DNA from: Clostridia bacterium
GTDB lineage: Bacteria > Bacillota > Clostridia > Saccharofermentanales > Saccharofermentanaceae
Assembly: GCA_024403775.1 (NCBI GenBank)
Contig: JAKSRE010000014.1
Coordinates: forward strand, 1 to 64,000
Reading direction: 5' to 3'
DNA length: 64,000 nucleotides
Position 1 is the first letter of the stretch. Each line of letters starts with the position of its first letter. The position numbers and the translations under genes are program-made. Positions 19,005-27,987 of this stretch are shown here, one piece after another. The notes beneath the pieces were generated by a model. That model did no database searches and had not been told where the DNA came from. It was given only the letters and a program-made list of their open reading frames with translations.

Positions 19005-19763
19005 ATGGCAATTATTGAAGCAAAAAATCTTTGTAAGACATATGTAGTAGACAAGAGACAGAATAATGTTCTTAAAAATATTAACCTCAAAGTATCAAAA
19101 GGGGAGATGGTCGCAATAATGGGTCCTTCAGGTTCTGGCAAGTCAACACTTCTCTACAGTATCTCTGGTATGGATCGTCCAACTTCAGGCGAGGTAATCT
19201 TTGATTCCAAAGACTTAACCAAGCTTACAGAAGCAGAACTTACAGATGTAAGACTTGATAAGATGGGATTTATCTTTCAGCAGATGTTCATGATGAAGAA
19301 TCTCACAATTCTTGACAACATCATGCTCCCAGCAGTCGAGAGTAAAAAGTCCAATGCATCAAGAGCAGAGAAACAGGCTCGAGCAGAAGAACTTATGCGT
19401 AAGTTAGATATCATTGAAGTAGCTGACAATGATATTAATGAGGTATCAGGCGGCCAGCTTCAGAGAGCATGTATTGCCCGTTCAATGATGAATTCACCAG
19501 AGATTATATTTGCTGATGAGCCAACAGGTGCGCTTAACCGCCAAAGTTCAATTGAGGTTATGGATGAACTTTGTAAGCTTAATAATGAAGGAACAACAAT
19601 CATGATGATTACACATGACAGCAAAGTTGCAGCAAGATGTTCCAGAGTTCTCTATATCGTAGACGGCCAGATTGAAGGTGAGTATAAGACACCAAAAGAT
19701 CTCGTTAATGAGAAAGACAGGGAGCGTGCACTTAATAACTGGCTCATGGATCTTGGCTGGTAA
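19005..19763 (+). CDS. ABC ATPase partner of FtsX-type permease
   Basis: A 252-residue MacB/LolD-type ATPase. Walker A is MGPSGSGKSTLL, the Q-loop is GFIFQQMFMM, the signature is VSGGQLQRACIARS, Walker B is IIFADEPTGAL, and the H-loop is MITHDSKVA. The C-terminal tail (DLVNEKDRERALNNWLMDLGW) is typical of the bacitracin/lantibiotic detoxification branch. GGAGG precedes the ATG. With the permease it forms a probable mechanotransmission or peptide-resistance transporter under the adjacent two-component systems. A strong terminator follows. Confidence 0.95.
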   Translation: MAIIEAKNLCKTYVVDKRQNNVLKNINLKVSKGEMVAIMGPSGSGKSTLLYSISGMDRPTSGEVIFDSKDLTKLTEAELTDVRLDKMGFIFQQMFMMKNLTILDNIMLPAVESKKSNASRAEKQARAEELMRKLDIIEVADNDINEVSGGQLQRACIARSMMNSPEIIFADEPTGALNRQSSIEVMDELCKLNNEGTTIMMITHDSKVAARCSRVLYIVDGQIEGEYKTPKDLVNEKDRERALNNWLMDLGW

Positions 19764-19793
19764 GTGTAGAAGTTAATATATTTTAAAATGAAG

Positions 19794-19843
19794 GCCACCT
19801 CAAAAGTGATTTTGCTATCACATTTGAGGTGGCTGTTGTTTAT
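19794..19843 (+). terminator. Rho-independent terminator after ABC ATPase
   Basis: GCCACCTCAAA (19794-19804) pairs with TTTGAGGTGGC (19823-19833), followed by TGTTGTTT. It ends the first sensor/transporter transcript. Confidence 0.85.
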
Positions 19844-19861
19844 GGATATGTTGTGCAGGTC

Positions 19862-19928
19862 GTGTGTCTATGTTTTTTTGATTTTGGTCTATGTACATCG
19901 ACACAAAGTGGCATTTACATAGACACAC
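19862..19928. repeat. Nested double palindrome, core TCTATGT
   Basis: Outer arms GTGTGTCTATGT (19862-19873) and ACATAGACACAC (19917-19928) are perfectly complementary over 12 bp. Inside is the near-palindrome GTCTATGTACATCGAC (19887-19902). The core TCTATGT is thus present twice forward and, with one change, twice reversed, as in the elements at 1-55, 13609-13732 and 52149-52208. It lies between two sensor/regulator operons. No gene is visible in 19764-20081. Confidence 0.7.
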
Positions 19929-19997
19929 CCACAACAATAAGATGAGTGCCCAAATATATCCCAAATAATCTCTTATCCACGCCTCCTGACCTTAATT

Positions 19998-20014
19998 AAA
20001 TCTTAAAAAGATTT
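19998..20014. promoter_or_regulatory. Palindrome upstream of second two-component operon
   Basis: AAATCTT-AAA-AAGATTT is a perfect 17-nt dyad 68 nt before the next response regulator gene. A TATAAT at 20041-20046 could be its -10 element. The dyad could be an operator, possibly for the regulator itself; this is inference. Confidence 0.35.
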
Positions 20015-20081
20015 GTGTCCCAGATTAACCATAAGAGAAATATAATAAACTTACATTCATGAATGGTTACAGGAGAGAGAT

Positions 20082-20780
20082 ATGCATAAGATTCTGATTT
20101 GTGATGACGAGAGTGATATCGTAAATGCGCTTAAGATCTATCTAAATAATAGTGAGTATGAGTTTGAAGTTGCTTCAAACGGTGTCGAGGCTCTTAATAT
20201 TGTTCGTAAGGAAGATATTCATTTGGTTTTATTAGACATAATGATGCCCGTTATGAATGGAATTGAAGCTCTGGCAAAAATACGAGAGATAAGCGATGTG
20301 CCAGTAATTATGCTAACGGCCAAAAGCGAAGACTACGATATAATTAGCGGCCTTAATAGTGGGGCAGATGATTATATAACCAAGCCTTTTAAGCCACTCG
20401 AGGTTGTGGCACGAGTTAATTCTCAGCTTAGAAGATATTGCAGTTTTAAGAATAAGGAGACTGCGCCCGAAATCTATCGCAATGGCGGAATTGAGATAGA
20501 TGATGTAGCAAAAGAAGTCAGAGTCGATGGCGAGATGATTTCCCTAACTCCGAAGGAATATGATATTTTAAAACTTCTTATCTCAAATCCGAATAAGGTA
20601 TATTCACCAAAGCAGATATATCTTCAGGTCTGGAAAGAAACACCAATGTATAAAAGCGAGAATGCTGTTGCAGTTCACATCAGACATCTGAGAGAGAAGA
20701 TAGAGATTGATTCGGAAAATCCGAGATATGTGAAAGCGATTTTCGGGCAGGGATATAAGATGGAAAGGATACGTAACTAA
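20082..20780 (+). CDS. OmpR-family response regulator, second system
   Basis: A 232-residue regulator with a receiver (1-115) and winged-helix output domain (about 135-230). The phosphoacceptor is Asp52 in VLLDIMMPVMNG, with acidic residues in ICDDESD and Lys in YITKPFKP. The effector domain ends AIFGQGYKMERI. The start has GGAGAG upstream. The stop codon overlaps the kinase start (TAATG). The receiver resembles the VanR/BceR-like branch of Firmicutes, but the target genes are not evident; the ABC transporter immediately upstream is the best candidate. Confidence 0.94.
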   Translation: MHKILICDDESDIVNALKIYLNNSEYEFEVASNGVEALNIVRKEDIHLVLLDIMMPVMNGIEALAKIREISDVPVIMLTAKSEDYDIISGLNSGADDYITKPFKPLEVVARVNSQLRRYCSFKNKETAPEIYRNGGIEIDDVAKEVRVDGEMISLTPKEYDILKLLISNPNKVYSPKQIYLQVWKETPMYKSENAVAVHIRHLREKIEIDSENPRYVKAIFGQGYKMERIRN

Positions 20781-22735
20781 TGGTTTTTAAAAATTTTTGC
20801 AGAACCACCTTGGGAAGATTGGTTCTATATATGACTTTCGTTATTTCTGGGCTGGCAGTTGCTTTGTCTGGAGTCGAGATAATTTTGGCTAATGGTTTTC
20901 AGCTATATTTTAATGACTATGAGAATGCAAGCACTGACTATATCTATTCACGACATTTCTATGATGAGGTGGAGCAGTATGTAGTTGAGTATGGAATGAA
21001 TTATCTCTGCGGAATTCCTGGTGGAGCGAGCGTGGATTTCCCGCTGGTTATAAGCGACGAGAAGAGCGATATTCTGGCTATATATAACGCACAGAATCTT
21101 GACCGTGAAGTTCAGCAGGTTATTTGTAAGGTGTATTTCTCAAAACGTGGAAATAGCGGAGATATACTGATATTCAATGATTATCAGGCCGCTATAACAA
21201 ACAGGCTGAACGATCCATTATGCCAGCAGATTATCTCTGTCGAAGCTTATTATGGTGAGGGCTTAGTTGGAAATAGTTCAATTCAGGGAGGACTGGCTGC
21301 TCTCAAAATAGCTGATACCTTTAAATATGCGGTATATCCAATTGGAGTTGTGGCTATTATTCTCTTTATTTGTTCTTTTATTTTTCTTATGGCTGCTTCT
21401 GGTCACAAGGAAGGTATTAATGAGCTTGTTCCTGGATTATTTACCAGGTTTCCAGCAGATATTTTGTTTGTTCTTACTTCCGCTATTATTGGTGGCCTTA
21501 TTGTCGGCTGGATTATGTTCATGGATGACATCGGGGGCAGCATGCAGTATCTGTGGGGAACGATTACCGTCTCCATTCTTGTAGCGGCAGCGTGCCTGTT
21601 TTTATTCGCTGCTTTCTGTAGTTCTGTTGCGGCTCGAATTAAGCTTAAAACCCTAATAAAAGATACGCTTGTTTATAAGATATGTTCTTTTATTTCTCGA
21701 AAGGTGGTTTCCTTATTACACGCTGTCAAATATCTGTTCACAAACCTTCCAAGTGTTCCCAAAGCAATACTTATAATGGCTGGTATTGCAATCTTTGAAT
21801 TCTTCGGACTCATTATATGTTCAAATGATTTCGATATTTTAATTGTTATTTGGGTTATTGAGAAATTAGTTTTTACAGCACTTGTTTTGTTTTTTGCCAT
21901 AGGACTAAACAAACTTAGAATAGGTGGTGAACGAATAGCATCTGGTGAAGATGTTGTTATTGATAAAAAATGGATGTGGGGAGACATGGTTAAACATGCA
22001 GATAACCTCTCAAGCATATCCTTAGGTATGAATAAAGCAATAACTGAGAAACTAAAAAGTGAGAGAATGAAGACTGAATTAATAGCAAATGTATCTCATG
22101 ACATTAAGACTCCTCTGACATCTATCATAAATTACGCTGGCCTCGTCGCTGGTGAGAAGACCAGTAATCCTAAGATTAAAGAATATTCAGATGTTCTGAT
22201 AAAGCAGTCAGAGAAATTAAAAAAACTGATTGAAGATCTCGTCGAGGCTTCAAGAGCTGGTTCTGGTAATCTTGAAGTTGAACTGGTTCCTTGTGATGCA
22301 GGTACTTTTATCTCTCAGGCTTCTGGTGAATATGAAGAGAAAATGAGTAAGGCAAAACTTACACTTATCTGCAATCAGCCAGAGACTGAGACAATGATAA
22401 ATGCTGATCCAAGAAGGATGTGGAGAGTTTTTGACAACCTGATGAATAATATCTGTAAATATTCTCTGGAAAATTCCCGCGTATATCTGATATTAACCAA
22501 GACTTCAAAAGAAGCGATTATTGAATTTAAGAATACTTCCCGTGATGAACTTAACATCTCAACAGAAGAACTGATGGAGAGATTTGTAAGAGGCGATAAA
22601 TCTCGTAATACAGACGGTAACGGCCTTGGTTTATCTATAGCTCAAAGTCTCACAACTCTTCAGGGTGGCGAACTCAAGGTAACGATTGATGGTGATTTGT
22701 TCAAAGCGACACTTAGGTTTCCACTAGCGAAGTGA
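20780..22735 (+). CDS. Polytopic sensor histidine kinase
   Basis: A 651-residue kinase with a first membrane segment (about 11-37), an external domain (about 38-180), then about five more membrane segments (between 183 and 375), HisKA with His440 in NVSHDIKTPLTSII, and HATPase with NLMNNICKYSLE and GNGLGLSIAQSL. The six-helix N-terminal region is longer than usual and has unknown ligand specificity. It is coupled to the regulator by a one-base overlap. This is the last gene before the decayed transposon remnant. Confidence 0.93.
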   Translation: MVFKNFCRTTLGRLVLYMTFVISGLAVALSGVEIILANGFQLYFNDYENASTDYIYSRHFYDEVEQYVVEYGMNYLCGIPGGASVDFPLVISDEKSDILAIYNAQNLDREVQQVICKVYFSKRGNSGDILIFNDYQAAITNRLNDPLCQQIISVEAYYGEGLVGNSSIQGGLAALKIADTFKYAVYPIGVVAIILFICSFIFLMAASGHKEGINELVPGLFTRFPADILFVLTSAIIGGLIVGWIMFMDDIGGSMQYLWGTITVSILVAAACLFLFAAFCSSVAARIKLKTLIKDTLVYKICSFISRKVVSLLHAVKYLFTNLPSVPKAILIMAGIAIFEFFGLIICSNDFDILIVIWVIEKLVFTALVLFFAIGLNKLRIGGERIASGEDVVIDKKWMWGDMVKHADNLSSISLGMNKAITEKLKSERMKTELIANVSHDIKTPLTSIINYAGLVAGEKTSNPKIKEYSDVLIKQSEKLKKLIEDLVEASRAGSGNLEVELVPCDAGTFISQASGEYEEKMSKAKLTLICNQPETETMINADPRRMWRVFDNLMNNICKYSLENSRVYLILTKTSKEAIIEFKNTSRDELNISTEELMERFVRGDKSRNTDGNGLGLSIAQSLTTLQGGELKVTIDGDLFKATLRFPLAK

Positions 22736-22801
22736 GAAGTTACTAAAACTTAGATTTCTCTTGAACTCTTAACCGCTTTTCGATAAATAATCACAAAATA
22801 G

Positions 22802-22996
22802 ACAATCATTGCCATAAACGTAAGTAGCCACTTTTATCCGTCGAGCAAGCGATGTAGTTGTTGTGGAAAGATAAAAGACGAGCTAAAACTTTCTGACAGA
22901 ATATACAATTGTTCATGTGGAAACAAAATGGACAGAGATATAAATGCAGCAATAAATATCTGCAATGAAGGACGTCGATTATTAGAATCGGCGTAA
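22802..22996 (+). pseudogene. tnpB: C-terminal remnant of IS605-type TnpB
   Basis: The frame beginning at 22802 encodes 64 residues and a stop that match the end of TnpB (OrfB), the RNA-guided nuclease of IS200/IS605 elements. Visible are FYPSSKRCSCCGKIK, then YNCSCGNKMDRDINAAINI and LLESA. The four cysteines form the zinc ribbon, and DRDINAA is the last RuvC motif with its acidic residue. An in-frame stop lies just upstream and the first roughly 300 residues are missing, so the gene is broken. The adjoining right end is still present. Confidence 0.85.
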
Positions 22997-23139
22997 AACA
23001 AAAAGGCAACTCATGTGAATGAGTAGAAAATAAACCGTGGGACACACGGGGATAGCTTATTGATACTTGTCTCGTTAGAGACATTGAGTAAGAAGCCCCC
23101 ACTTCAAGCATGATATGCTAAGTGGTGGGAGCATGTCAC
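22997..23139 (+). ncRNA. Right end / omega-RNA-like scaffold of TnpB element
   Basis: The 143 nt after the tnpB stop look like an IS605-type right end. There is ACCGTGGGACACACGGGG, a stem around TTGTCTCGTTAGAGACA, and a terminal hairpin CCCACTT...AAGTGGTGGG ending near GTCAC at 23139. In active elements this region encodes the guide (omega/reRNA) scaffold, with the guide beginning just past the end. Whether it is transcribed here is unknown. A further stem AAGCGGC/GCCGCTT lies at 23141-23165. Confidence 0.55.
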
Positions 23140-23196
23140 TAAGCGGCCCAAGAATTGAGCCGCTTACCATATCAATCGAATTGGATTTTGACATTT

Positions 23197-24435
23197 TTAG
23201 TTAATTCCGAATAATTCCTTGATAGCGGATTTATTAATATTTGAACCGATGATGCAAAGCTTACCAGTAATGTCAGCTGCACCGTTACGAACGTTGTTCT
23301 CACCTGGAACATAGTCGAAGTGAATCCACTCGCCGTTATCTCCAGCTACGATACCCTTGGCACGGAGAACCATTCCGTACTTCTCATCATCAAGAAGGGC
23401 ATCAAGGCACTTCTCAATCTCGTCCTTATTAAAGAGCTTTGCAGTCTCAAAACCGATGCTGTCAAATACTTCGTCAGCATGATGGTGGTGATGACCCTCG
23501 TGGTCATGATCGTGGCATCCACATGTACAGCCTTCGCCGTGATCGTGGTCGTGATGGTGATGCTCGTGCTCATGGTCATGGTCGTGACAGCCACATGTGC
23601 ACTCCTCACCGTGCTCATGGTCGTGGTGGTGATGCTCATGCTCTTCGTGCTCATGGTCATGGTCGTGACAGCCGCATGTGCACTCCTCGCCGTGCTCATG
23701 ATGGTGGTGATGCTCATGCTCGTGCTCGTGGTCATGGTCGTGACAGCCACATGTGCACTCCTCGCCATGCTCATGGTCGTGATGATGGTGATGCTCGTGC
23801 TCTTCGTGCATCTCCTTAATCATATCTGAAGCCATGTCTGAAGCGTGTGATGGCTTCTCAATAGCATCTAAGATAGCCTTACCAGAGAGCTGATCCCAAG
23901 GTGTAGTGATAATCTGAACATTTGGGTTAATGCCCTTAATAAGCTCGATAGCCTCATTTAACTTAGCTTCCTTAATGTTAGAAGTTCTGCTTAAGACGAT
24001 AGTTGAAGCATTTGAGATCTGGTTCTCATAGAATTCCTTAAAGTTCTTGAGGTAAATCTTGCACTTTGAAGCATCGATGATTGTTGTCTTGCCTAAGATA
24101 TCTGTGCCTTCGCACTTCTCAACAGCTGCAACAACATCAGATAATTTACCTACACCTGATGGCTCGATAAGGATTCTGTCTGGATCATATGTTGTAATAA
24201 CTTCTGCAAGTGCCTTGCCAAAGTCGCCTACGAGGCTGCAGCAGATACATCCAGAATTCATCTCAGTAATCTGAATTCCTGATTCCTTAAGAAATCCACT
24301 GTCGATACCAATCTGACCGAACTCGTTCTCAATAATTACAATCTTCTGACCGTTATAACCGTCAGCGATGAGTTTCTTGATTAATGTTGTCTTTCCTGCG
24401 CCTAAGAAACCTGAGAAAATATCAACCTTTGTCAT
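23197..24435 (-). CDS. COG0523 (CobW) metal-chaperone GTPase, His-rich
   Basis: A 412-residue G3E GTPase of the CobW/YjiA/ZNG1 group, which load or traffic zinc, cobalt or nickel. Walker A is GFLGAGKTT (9-17), the metal motif CICC lies at 63-66, and ILIEPSGVG is the Walker B region. Between the GTPase core and the C-terminal CobW domain is a roughly 110-residue linker of four repeats built on GEECTCGCHDHDHE (the fourth has GEG), separated by runs of His, Glu and Asp. Such linkers bind metals; the repeated CTCGC adds thiols to the histidines. GAGAGGT precedes the start. The next upstream gene is a second COG0523 protein 47 nt away, so they are probably co-transcribed. Confidence 0.93.
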   Translation of the reverse strand: MTKVDIFSGFLGAGKTTLIKKLIADGYNGQKIVIIENEFGQIGIDSGFLKESGIQITEMNSGCICCSLVGDFGKALAEVITTYDPDRILIEPSGVGKLSDVVAAVEKCEGTDILGKTTIIDASKCKIYLKNFKEFYENQISNASTIVLSRTSNIKEAKLNEAIELIKGINPNVQIITTPWDQLSGKAILDAIEKPSHASDMASDMIKEMHEEHEHHHHHDHEHGEECTCGCHDHDHEHEHEHHHHHEHGEECTCGCHDHDHEHEEHEHHHHDHEHGEECTCGCHDHDHEHEHHHHDHDHGEGCTCGCHDHDHEGHHHHHADEVFDSIGFETAKLFNKDEIEKCLDALLDDEKYGMVLRAKGIVAGDNGEWIHFDYVPGENNVRNGAADITGKLCIIGSNINKSAIKELFGIN

Positions 24436-24482
24436 TTATCTATACCTCTCTTAAATTATTATTTTCGCTTATTAGAAATAGA

Positions 24483-25436
24483 TTAACTGAAGTAAACCAT
24501 CTCTACTTCTGGCTTTGAAGTTAAAGCATAATCTGTAACTTCAATGCATGGCATTGGAACCATATTGCCAGACTGAGGGTCTTTCTGCTCAAAATATCTT
24601 ACTCTTCCTGTTACCTTAAGCCATTCATTAGCAGGGAAATTGGACTTATAGGAATAGAGGCAGAGAAGCTGAATCTGACCAACGTCATCTGCACAGCAGG
24701 TGTATGCTGGACGAGAGAGGGCAAAACCTCTGCCACGCATCTCGCGGAATACAACTGACTTACCGATTATGGATACGAGCTTACCGTTGTAGCGGTTTAC
24801 GTTATCCATCATGTCTGTGTAGAAGATACCAAAGTCGTCATTACTTATCTCACAAGGACTCTTCTCAAGATCATATGGGAGGTGGTCCTCGATAAGAACT
24901 GGCTCATTATTCTCGCCAAAGAAAGCAATATTGATGCCAGGATTAATTGATTTTACTGAAGCTCTAAGCTTTGGAAGGCTGTCTGTCTCAGGATTTACAC
25001 GGTTGAACAGAACAGTGTCACCATATTTATAATATTCAGCAAACATAGGCTGCATATTACGGAAGTAGCCCTGATATGTTGAAGCATCAATTACTACTAC
25101 AGAAGCTGCAAGCATCCATCTTCTAGGAACATCGATGTTGTCGAAGAAAGTAGAAGGGGATACAGAACCATTCCATTCAATAAACAAAAAGTCAGGCTGA
25201 TGCTCCTTCTCAATAGCAAACATCAGTTCAGAAGTGATTTCCTCTGAATCCTTGTTAATTACGATAGGAGTAGCTCCTGGATAATTATCATCTTCATATT
25301 CAATCTCACCCTCTTCAGTAGCGAGGATTACAAGCTTTGCCTTACTAAAATCGTCACTTCCTGCCCATGTGCAGATAAGTGATGTCTTACCGCTGTCAAG
25401 AAAGCCATTAAAAAAATATACGAGACAGTCTTTCAT
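24483..25436 (-). CDS. Divergent CobW-like GTPase with DUF1980-like tail
   Basis: A 317-residue protein whose first part (1-200) is a COG0523-like GTPase with a modified P-loop, GFLDSGKTS (11-19). The CxCC metal motif found in its neighbour is absent here. The final 100 residues, with RPAYTCCADDVGQ, WLKVTGRVRYFEQ and IEVTDYAL, resemble the C-terminal domain of the YcgQ/TIGR03943 (DUF1980) family, which accompanies CobW proteins and permeases in zinc-related operons. The two parts in one chain suggest a fusion. It leads the two-gene operon, with GAGGTAA before the ATG. The tail assignment rests on motif resemblance only. Confidence 0.8.
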   Translation of the reverse strand: MKDCLVYFFNGFLDSGKTSLICTWAGSDDFSKAKLVILATEEGEIEYEDDNYPGATPIVINKDSEEITSELMFAIEKEHQPDFLFIEWNGSVSPSTFFDNIDVPRRWMLAASVVVIDASTYQGYFRNMQPMFAEYYKYGDTVLFNRVNPETDSLPKLRASVKSINPGINIAFFGENNEPVLIEDHLPYDLEKSPCEISNDDFGIFYTDMMDNVNRYNGKLVSIIGKSVVFREMRGRGFALSRPAYTCCADDVGQIQLLCLYSYKSNFPANEWLKVTGRVRYFEQKDPQSGNMVPMPCIEVTDYALTSKPEVEMVYFS

Positions 25437-25586
25437 TTATTACCTCTTATAATAGATAAATTTATACCACTTAATTTTTATCCTTATTTAATTAGTTTTC
25501 AAGTCATAAATTATAGAAAAATATCAGTTTAATGTAGTAATATATTTGGTGAAAATGATTTGATATATAAAAGGTACCTTTATTTA

Positions 25587-26249
25587 ATGCCAAAATTGAT
25601 AAACAAGCGTCCTTCAAGCAAGGAGGATTTCTATTCAATCGATATGAAAATCGCCAGAGCTCTTCGTAAAGAGGGGCTTGATTTTGCTGAGCTTGAACGT
25701 ATTGCAGATCATCATATTGGAAGACTTTGTGCTCTGGAACTTAAAAATCTCGACAGACTTCACGATGTTTTGTATTCGCCATTAATGGATAAGGCGATGG
25801 TAACTATCACCAAGACTGGAAATCTTGGACTTATCTGGTTCATCGTTGCCAGCATAATGCTTCTTGTTGATTCAAGATCAGCTGATTTTTATTCTTTCCT
25901 TCTGGCACTCATCCTGTGCGTTATTATCGGAAATATCATTATAAAAAACATTGTTAAGAGAAGTCGCCCTTTCTTCCATAAGGAATATAAGCTTCTTATT
26001 AAAAGACCTTGGGATTATTCTTTTCCGTCAGGTCATGCTTTAAGTTCGTTTGCGGCGGCAACTGTACTTTATATTATTAATCCTGTTGTTGGAGTCTTTG
26101 CTATTATTTATGCGATTTTGATTGCACTCTCGAGGCTTTATCTTCGCGTCCATTTCTTTACCGATGTATTCTGTTCGGTTGTTCTTGGAATAGCATTTGG
26201 AATTCTGGCAACATATATCTATGCGCATTACCTTTTTGTTTATTTCTGA
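25587..26249 (+). CDS. PAP2-family membrane phosphatase
   Basis: A 220-residue membrane protein with a cytoplasmic N-terminal region (about 1-65) and about five membrane helices. The three PAP2 signatures are present: KNIVKRSRP, SFPSGHALSS and SRLYLRVHFFTDV. It probably removes phosphate from a lipid such as phosphatidate, undecaprenyl diphosphate or phosphatidylglycerol phosphate. The ATG at 25587 is used here, but TTG at 25560 has a better-spaced GGTGA and may be the true start. It precedes dusB by 44 nt. Confidence 0.9.
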   Translation: MPKLINKRPSSKEDFYSIDMKIARALRKEGLDFAELERIADHHIGRLCALELKNLDRLHDVLYSPLMDKAMVTITKTGNLGLIWFIVASIMLLVDSRSADFYSFLLALILCVIIGNIIIKNIVKRSRPFFHKEYKLLIKRPWDYSFPSGHALSSFAAATVLYIINPVVGVFAIIYAILIALSRLYLRVHFFTDVFCSVVLGIAFGILATYIYAHYLFVYF

Positions 26250-26293
26250 TTTTCTTCTCGCAAGTTTACTATTAAGCTTAAGGAGTCAAAAAA

Positions 26294-27322
26294 ATGGAAT
26301 TTAAAATCGGTAATGTCACAATCCCTAATAACATATGCTTAGCGCCAATGGCTGGCGCAACCACTATCGCGATGCGAAGTATCTGTAAGGAATTTGGCTC
26401 AGGCCTTCATCCAACAGAACTTGTAAGCGCCAGATCGATTATGTATAACGGCGTCGATTATAGTATGAAATACTTGAGAATTGATCCTGAACGTGAGGGA
26501 ATCTGTACGATTCAGCTTTTCGGGGCGGAGGAAGAGGATTTTGACTTCGCAATTAAGGCTATCTGCGAAGACGAGCGCCTAAGTAAAGTTGATATTATTG
26601 ATATAAATATGGGGTGCCCTGTTCCCAAGGTAGTTAAGACTGGTGCTGGTTCAGCCCTGATGAAGGATACAAAGAGGGCAGAAAAGATAGTTAAGGCTTC
26701 GGTAAAGGCTGCATCTATCTATGGTAAGCCTGTTACAGTTAAAACAAGAATCGGATTTGATGACAGTAGCCTTAATGGGCCTGAGTTTATAAAGGCACTT
26801 GCTGATTCTGGGGCAGCATCTGTCTGTGTTCATGGTAGAACTGCAAAACAGATGTATTCAGGTAAGGCGAATATTTTTGAGATTGCCCGTATGCGTAATG
26901 CAATAGAGGGCTATGACATACCTTTTATTGCAAATGGCGATATTACAAATAGAGAAGAATATAAAAAAATGATGGAAGAAACAGCGGCAACTGGTGTCAT
27001 GATTGGAAGAGGTGCTGTGGGAAATCCATGGATATTCAGACAACTTTCTTTATCTGACGAAGAATATGAGCTCGAAAAGAATAAAAACAGAAGTAATGAT
27101 GATATTATGAGCATTGTTTTCCCATCTGAACGCGATAGGAAACTTATGCTATTGCACGAACTTGAACTTACCTGCCAGTATAAAGAAGAGCGATTTGCTG
27201 TGTGTGAGATGCGCTCATCAATGGTACAATATATTAAAGGTATGTATGGTGGTGCAAAACTTAAAAATGAGATTTGTACCAAGACTACCATACAGGAAAT
27301 ACGAGATTTGTTAGGGGTGTAG
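26294..27322 (+). CDS. dusB: tRNA-dihydrouridine synthase, DusB type
   Basis: A 342-residue flavoenzyme that reduces uridines in the tRNA D-loop. The TIM-barrel features are ICLAPMAGATTIAMR (FMN-binding start), NMGCPVPKVVKTGAG with catalytic Cys108, TVKTRIGFD, VCVHGRTAKQMYSG, IPFIANGDI and GVMIGRGAVGNPWIF. The length is normal. AAGGAG lies just upstream. It is followed 2 nt later by a membrane-protein gene, so they are co-transcribed. Confidence 0.95.
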   Translation: MEFKIGNVTIPNNICLAPMAGATTIAMRSICKEFGSGLHPTELVSARSIMYNGVDYSMKYLRIDPEREGICTIQLFGAEEEDFDFAIKAICEDERLSKVDIIDINMGCPVPKVVKTGAGSALMKDTKRAEKIVKASVKAASIYGKPVTVKTRIGFDDSSLNGPEFIKALADSGAASVCVHGRTAKQMYSGKANIFEIARMRNAIEGYDIPFIANGDITNREEYKKMMEETAATGVMIGRGAVGNPWIFRQLSLSDEEYELEKNKNRSNDDIMSIVFPSERDRKLMLLHELELTCQYKEERFAVCEMRSSMVQYIKGMYGGAKLKNEICTKTTIQEIRDLLGV

Positions 27323-27324
27323 AC

Positions 27325-27987
27325 ATGGAAGGTATTTTTGAATCATTTGATTTGGCATCGATGCTGCCACTTATGGGTTCAGTTGCATACTTTAGCGTAG
27401 GCTTCACATTGTGTTTTAAGGGCTTTAAATCTTTTAAGTTGTCTTTGGCAGCTCTGTTTGCAGTGCTCGGTGGATATACTGGTTTTAGATTATTCCTGTT
27501 GTTGGAAGACCAGATTACTGCAGATAATCCACAGATTGTAGAGTTCGCAATCATTGGTATCGTAGCCCTGATTTTTGCCACCATATCGTATTCGCTATAT
27601 GATAAAGCGGTTGTGATACTGACGACGTTTGCGGGGTGCTATCTGTTCTATAATGGATATATAGATTTTCTCGGTGATCCTTCAGGAATGTCCAAGACAA
27701 AGGCACTTTTGATAGGTCTTGGTTTTGGTCTGGTATGTGGCCTTGCGATTCACTTTATACAACGAATCGCAATAAAGACTTTTACTTCAATATCGGGTGG
27801 ATATCTGCTTGCTACAGGCGCAGCACCTCAGCTTATTACTATTGAACCAGTAAATGAATTTTGCAGCCAGATATATAGAGATATTTTCTATGGCTCAATT
27901 ATCAAGAGTGAGCAGGCCCTTTTATTGGTAGCTTTGGCCTTGCTTTTTGCCCTTTTTGGACTTGCTTCTCAGTGGAAGGATAAGTAA
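27325..27987 (+). CDS. Seven-helix membrane protein (DUF4203-like)
   Basis: A 220-residue membrane protein with about seven hydrophobic helices spaced evenly. Short loops include LLEDQITADNPQ and LGDPSGMSKTK. It resembles the TMEM198/DUF4203 type by topology and Gly-rich helices such as FAVLGGYTGFRL; the resemblance is approximate. The ATG at 27325 follows the dusB stop by 2 nt with GGGGTG upstream. Function unknown. Confidence 0.75.
   Translation: MEGIFESFDLASMLPLMGSVAYFSVGFTLCFKGFKSFKLSLAALFAVLGGYTGFRLFLLLEDQITADNPQIVEFAIIGIVALIFATISYSLYDKAVVILTTFAGCYLFYNGYIDFLGDPSGMSKTKALLIGLGFGLVCGLAIHFIQRIAIKTFTSISGGYLLATGAAPQLITIEPVNEFCSQIYRDIFYGSIIKSEQALLLVALALLFALFGLASQWKDK

Noticed and set aside
23320..23829. 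Plus-strand frames opposite the His-rich CobW gene
   Set aside because: They result from the His/Asp/Glu repeat; the minus-strand frame has full GTPase motifs.
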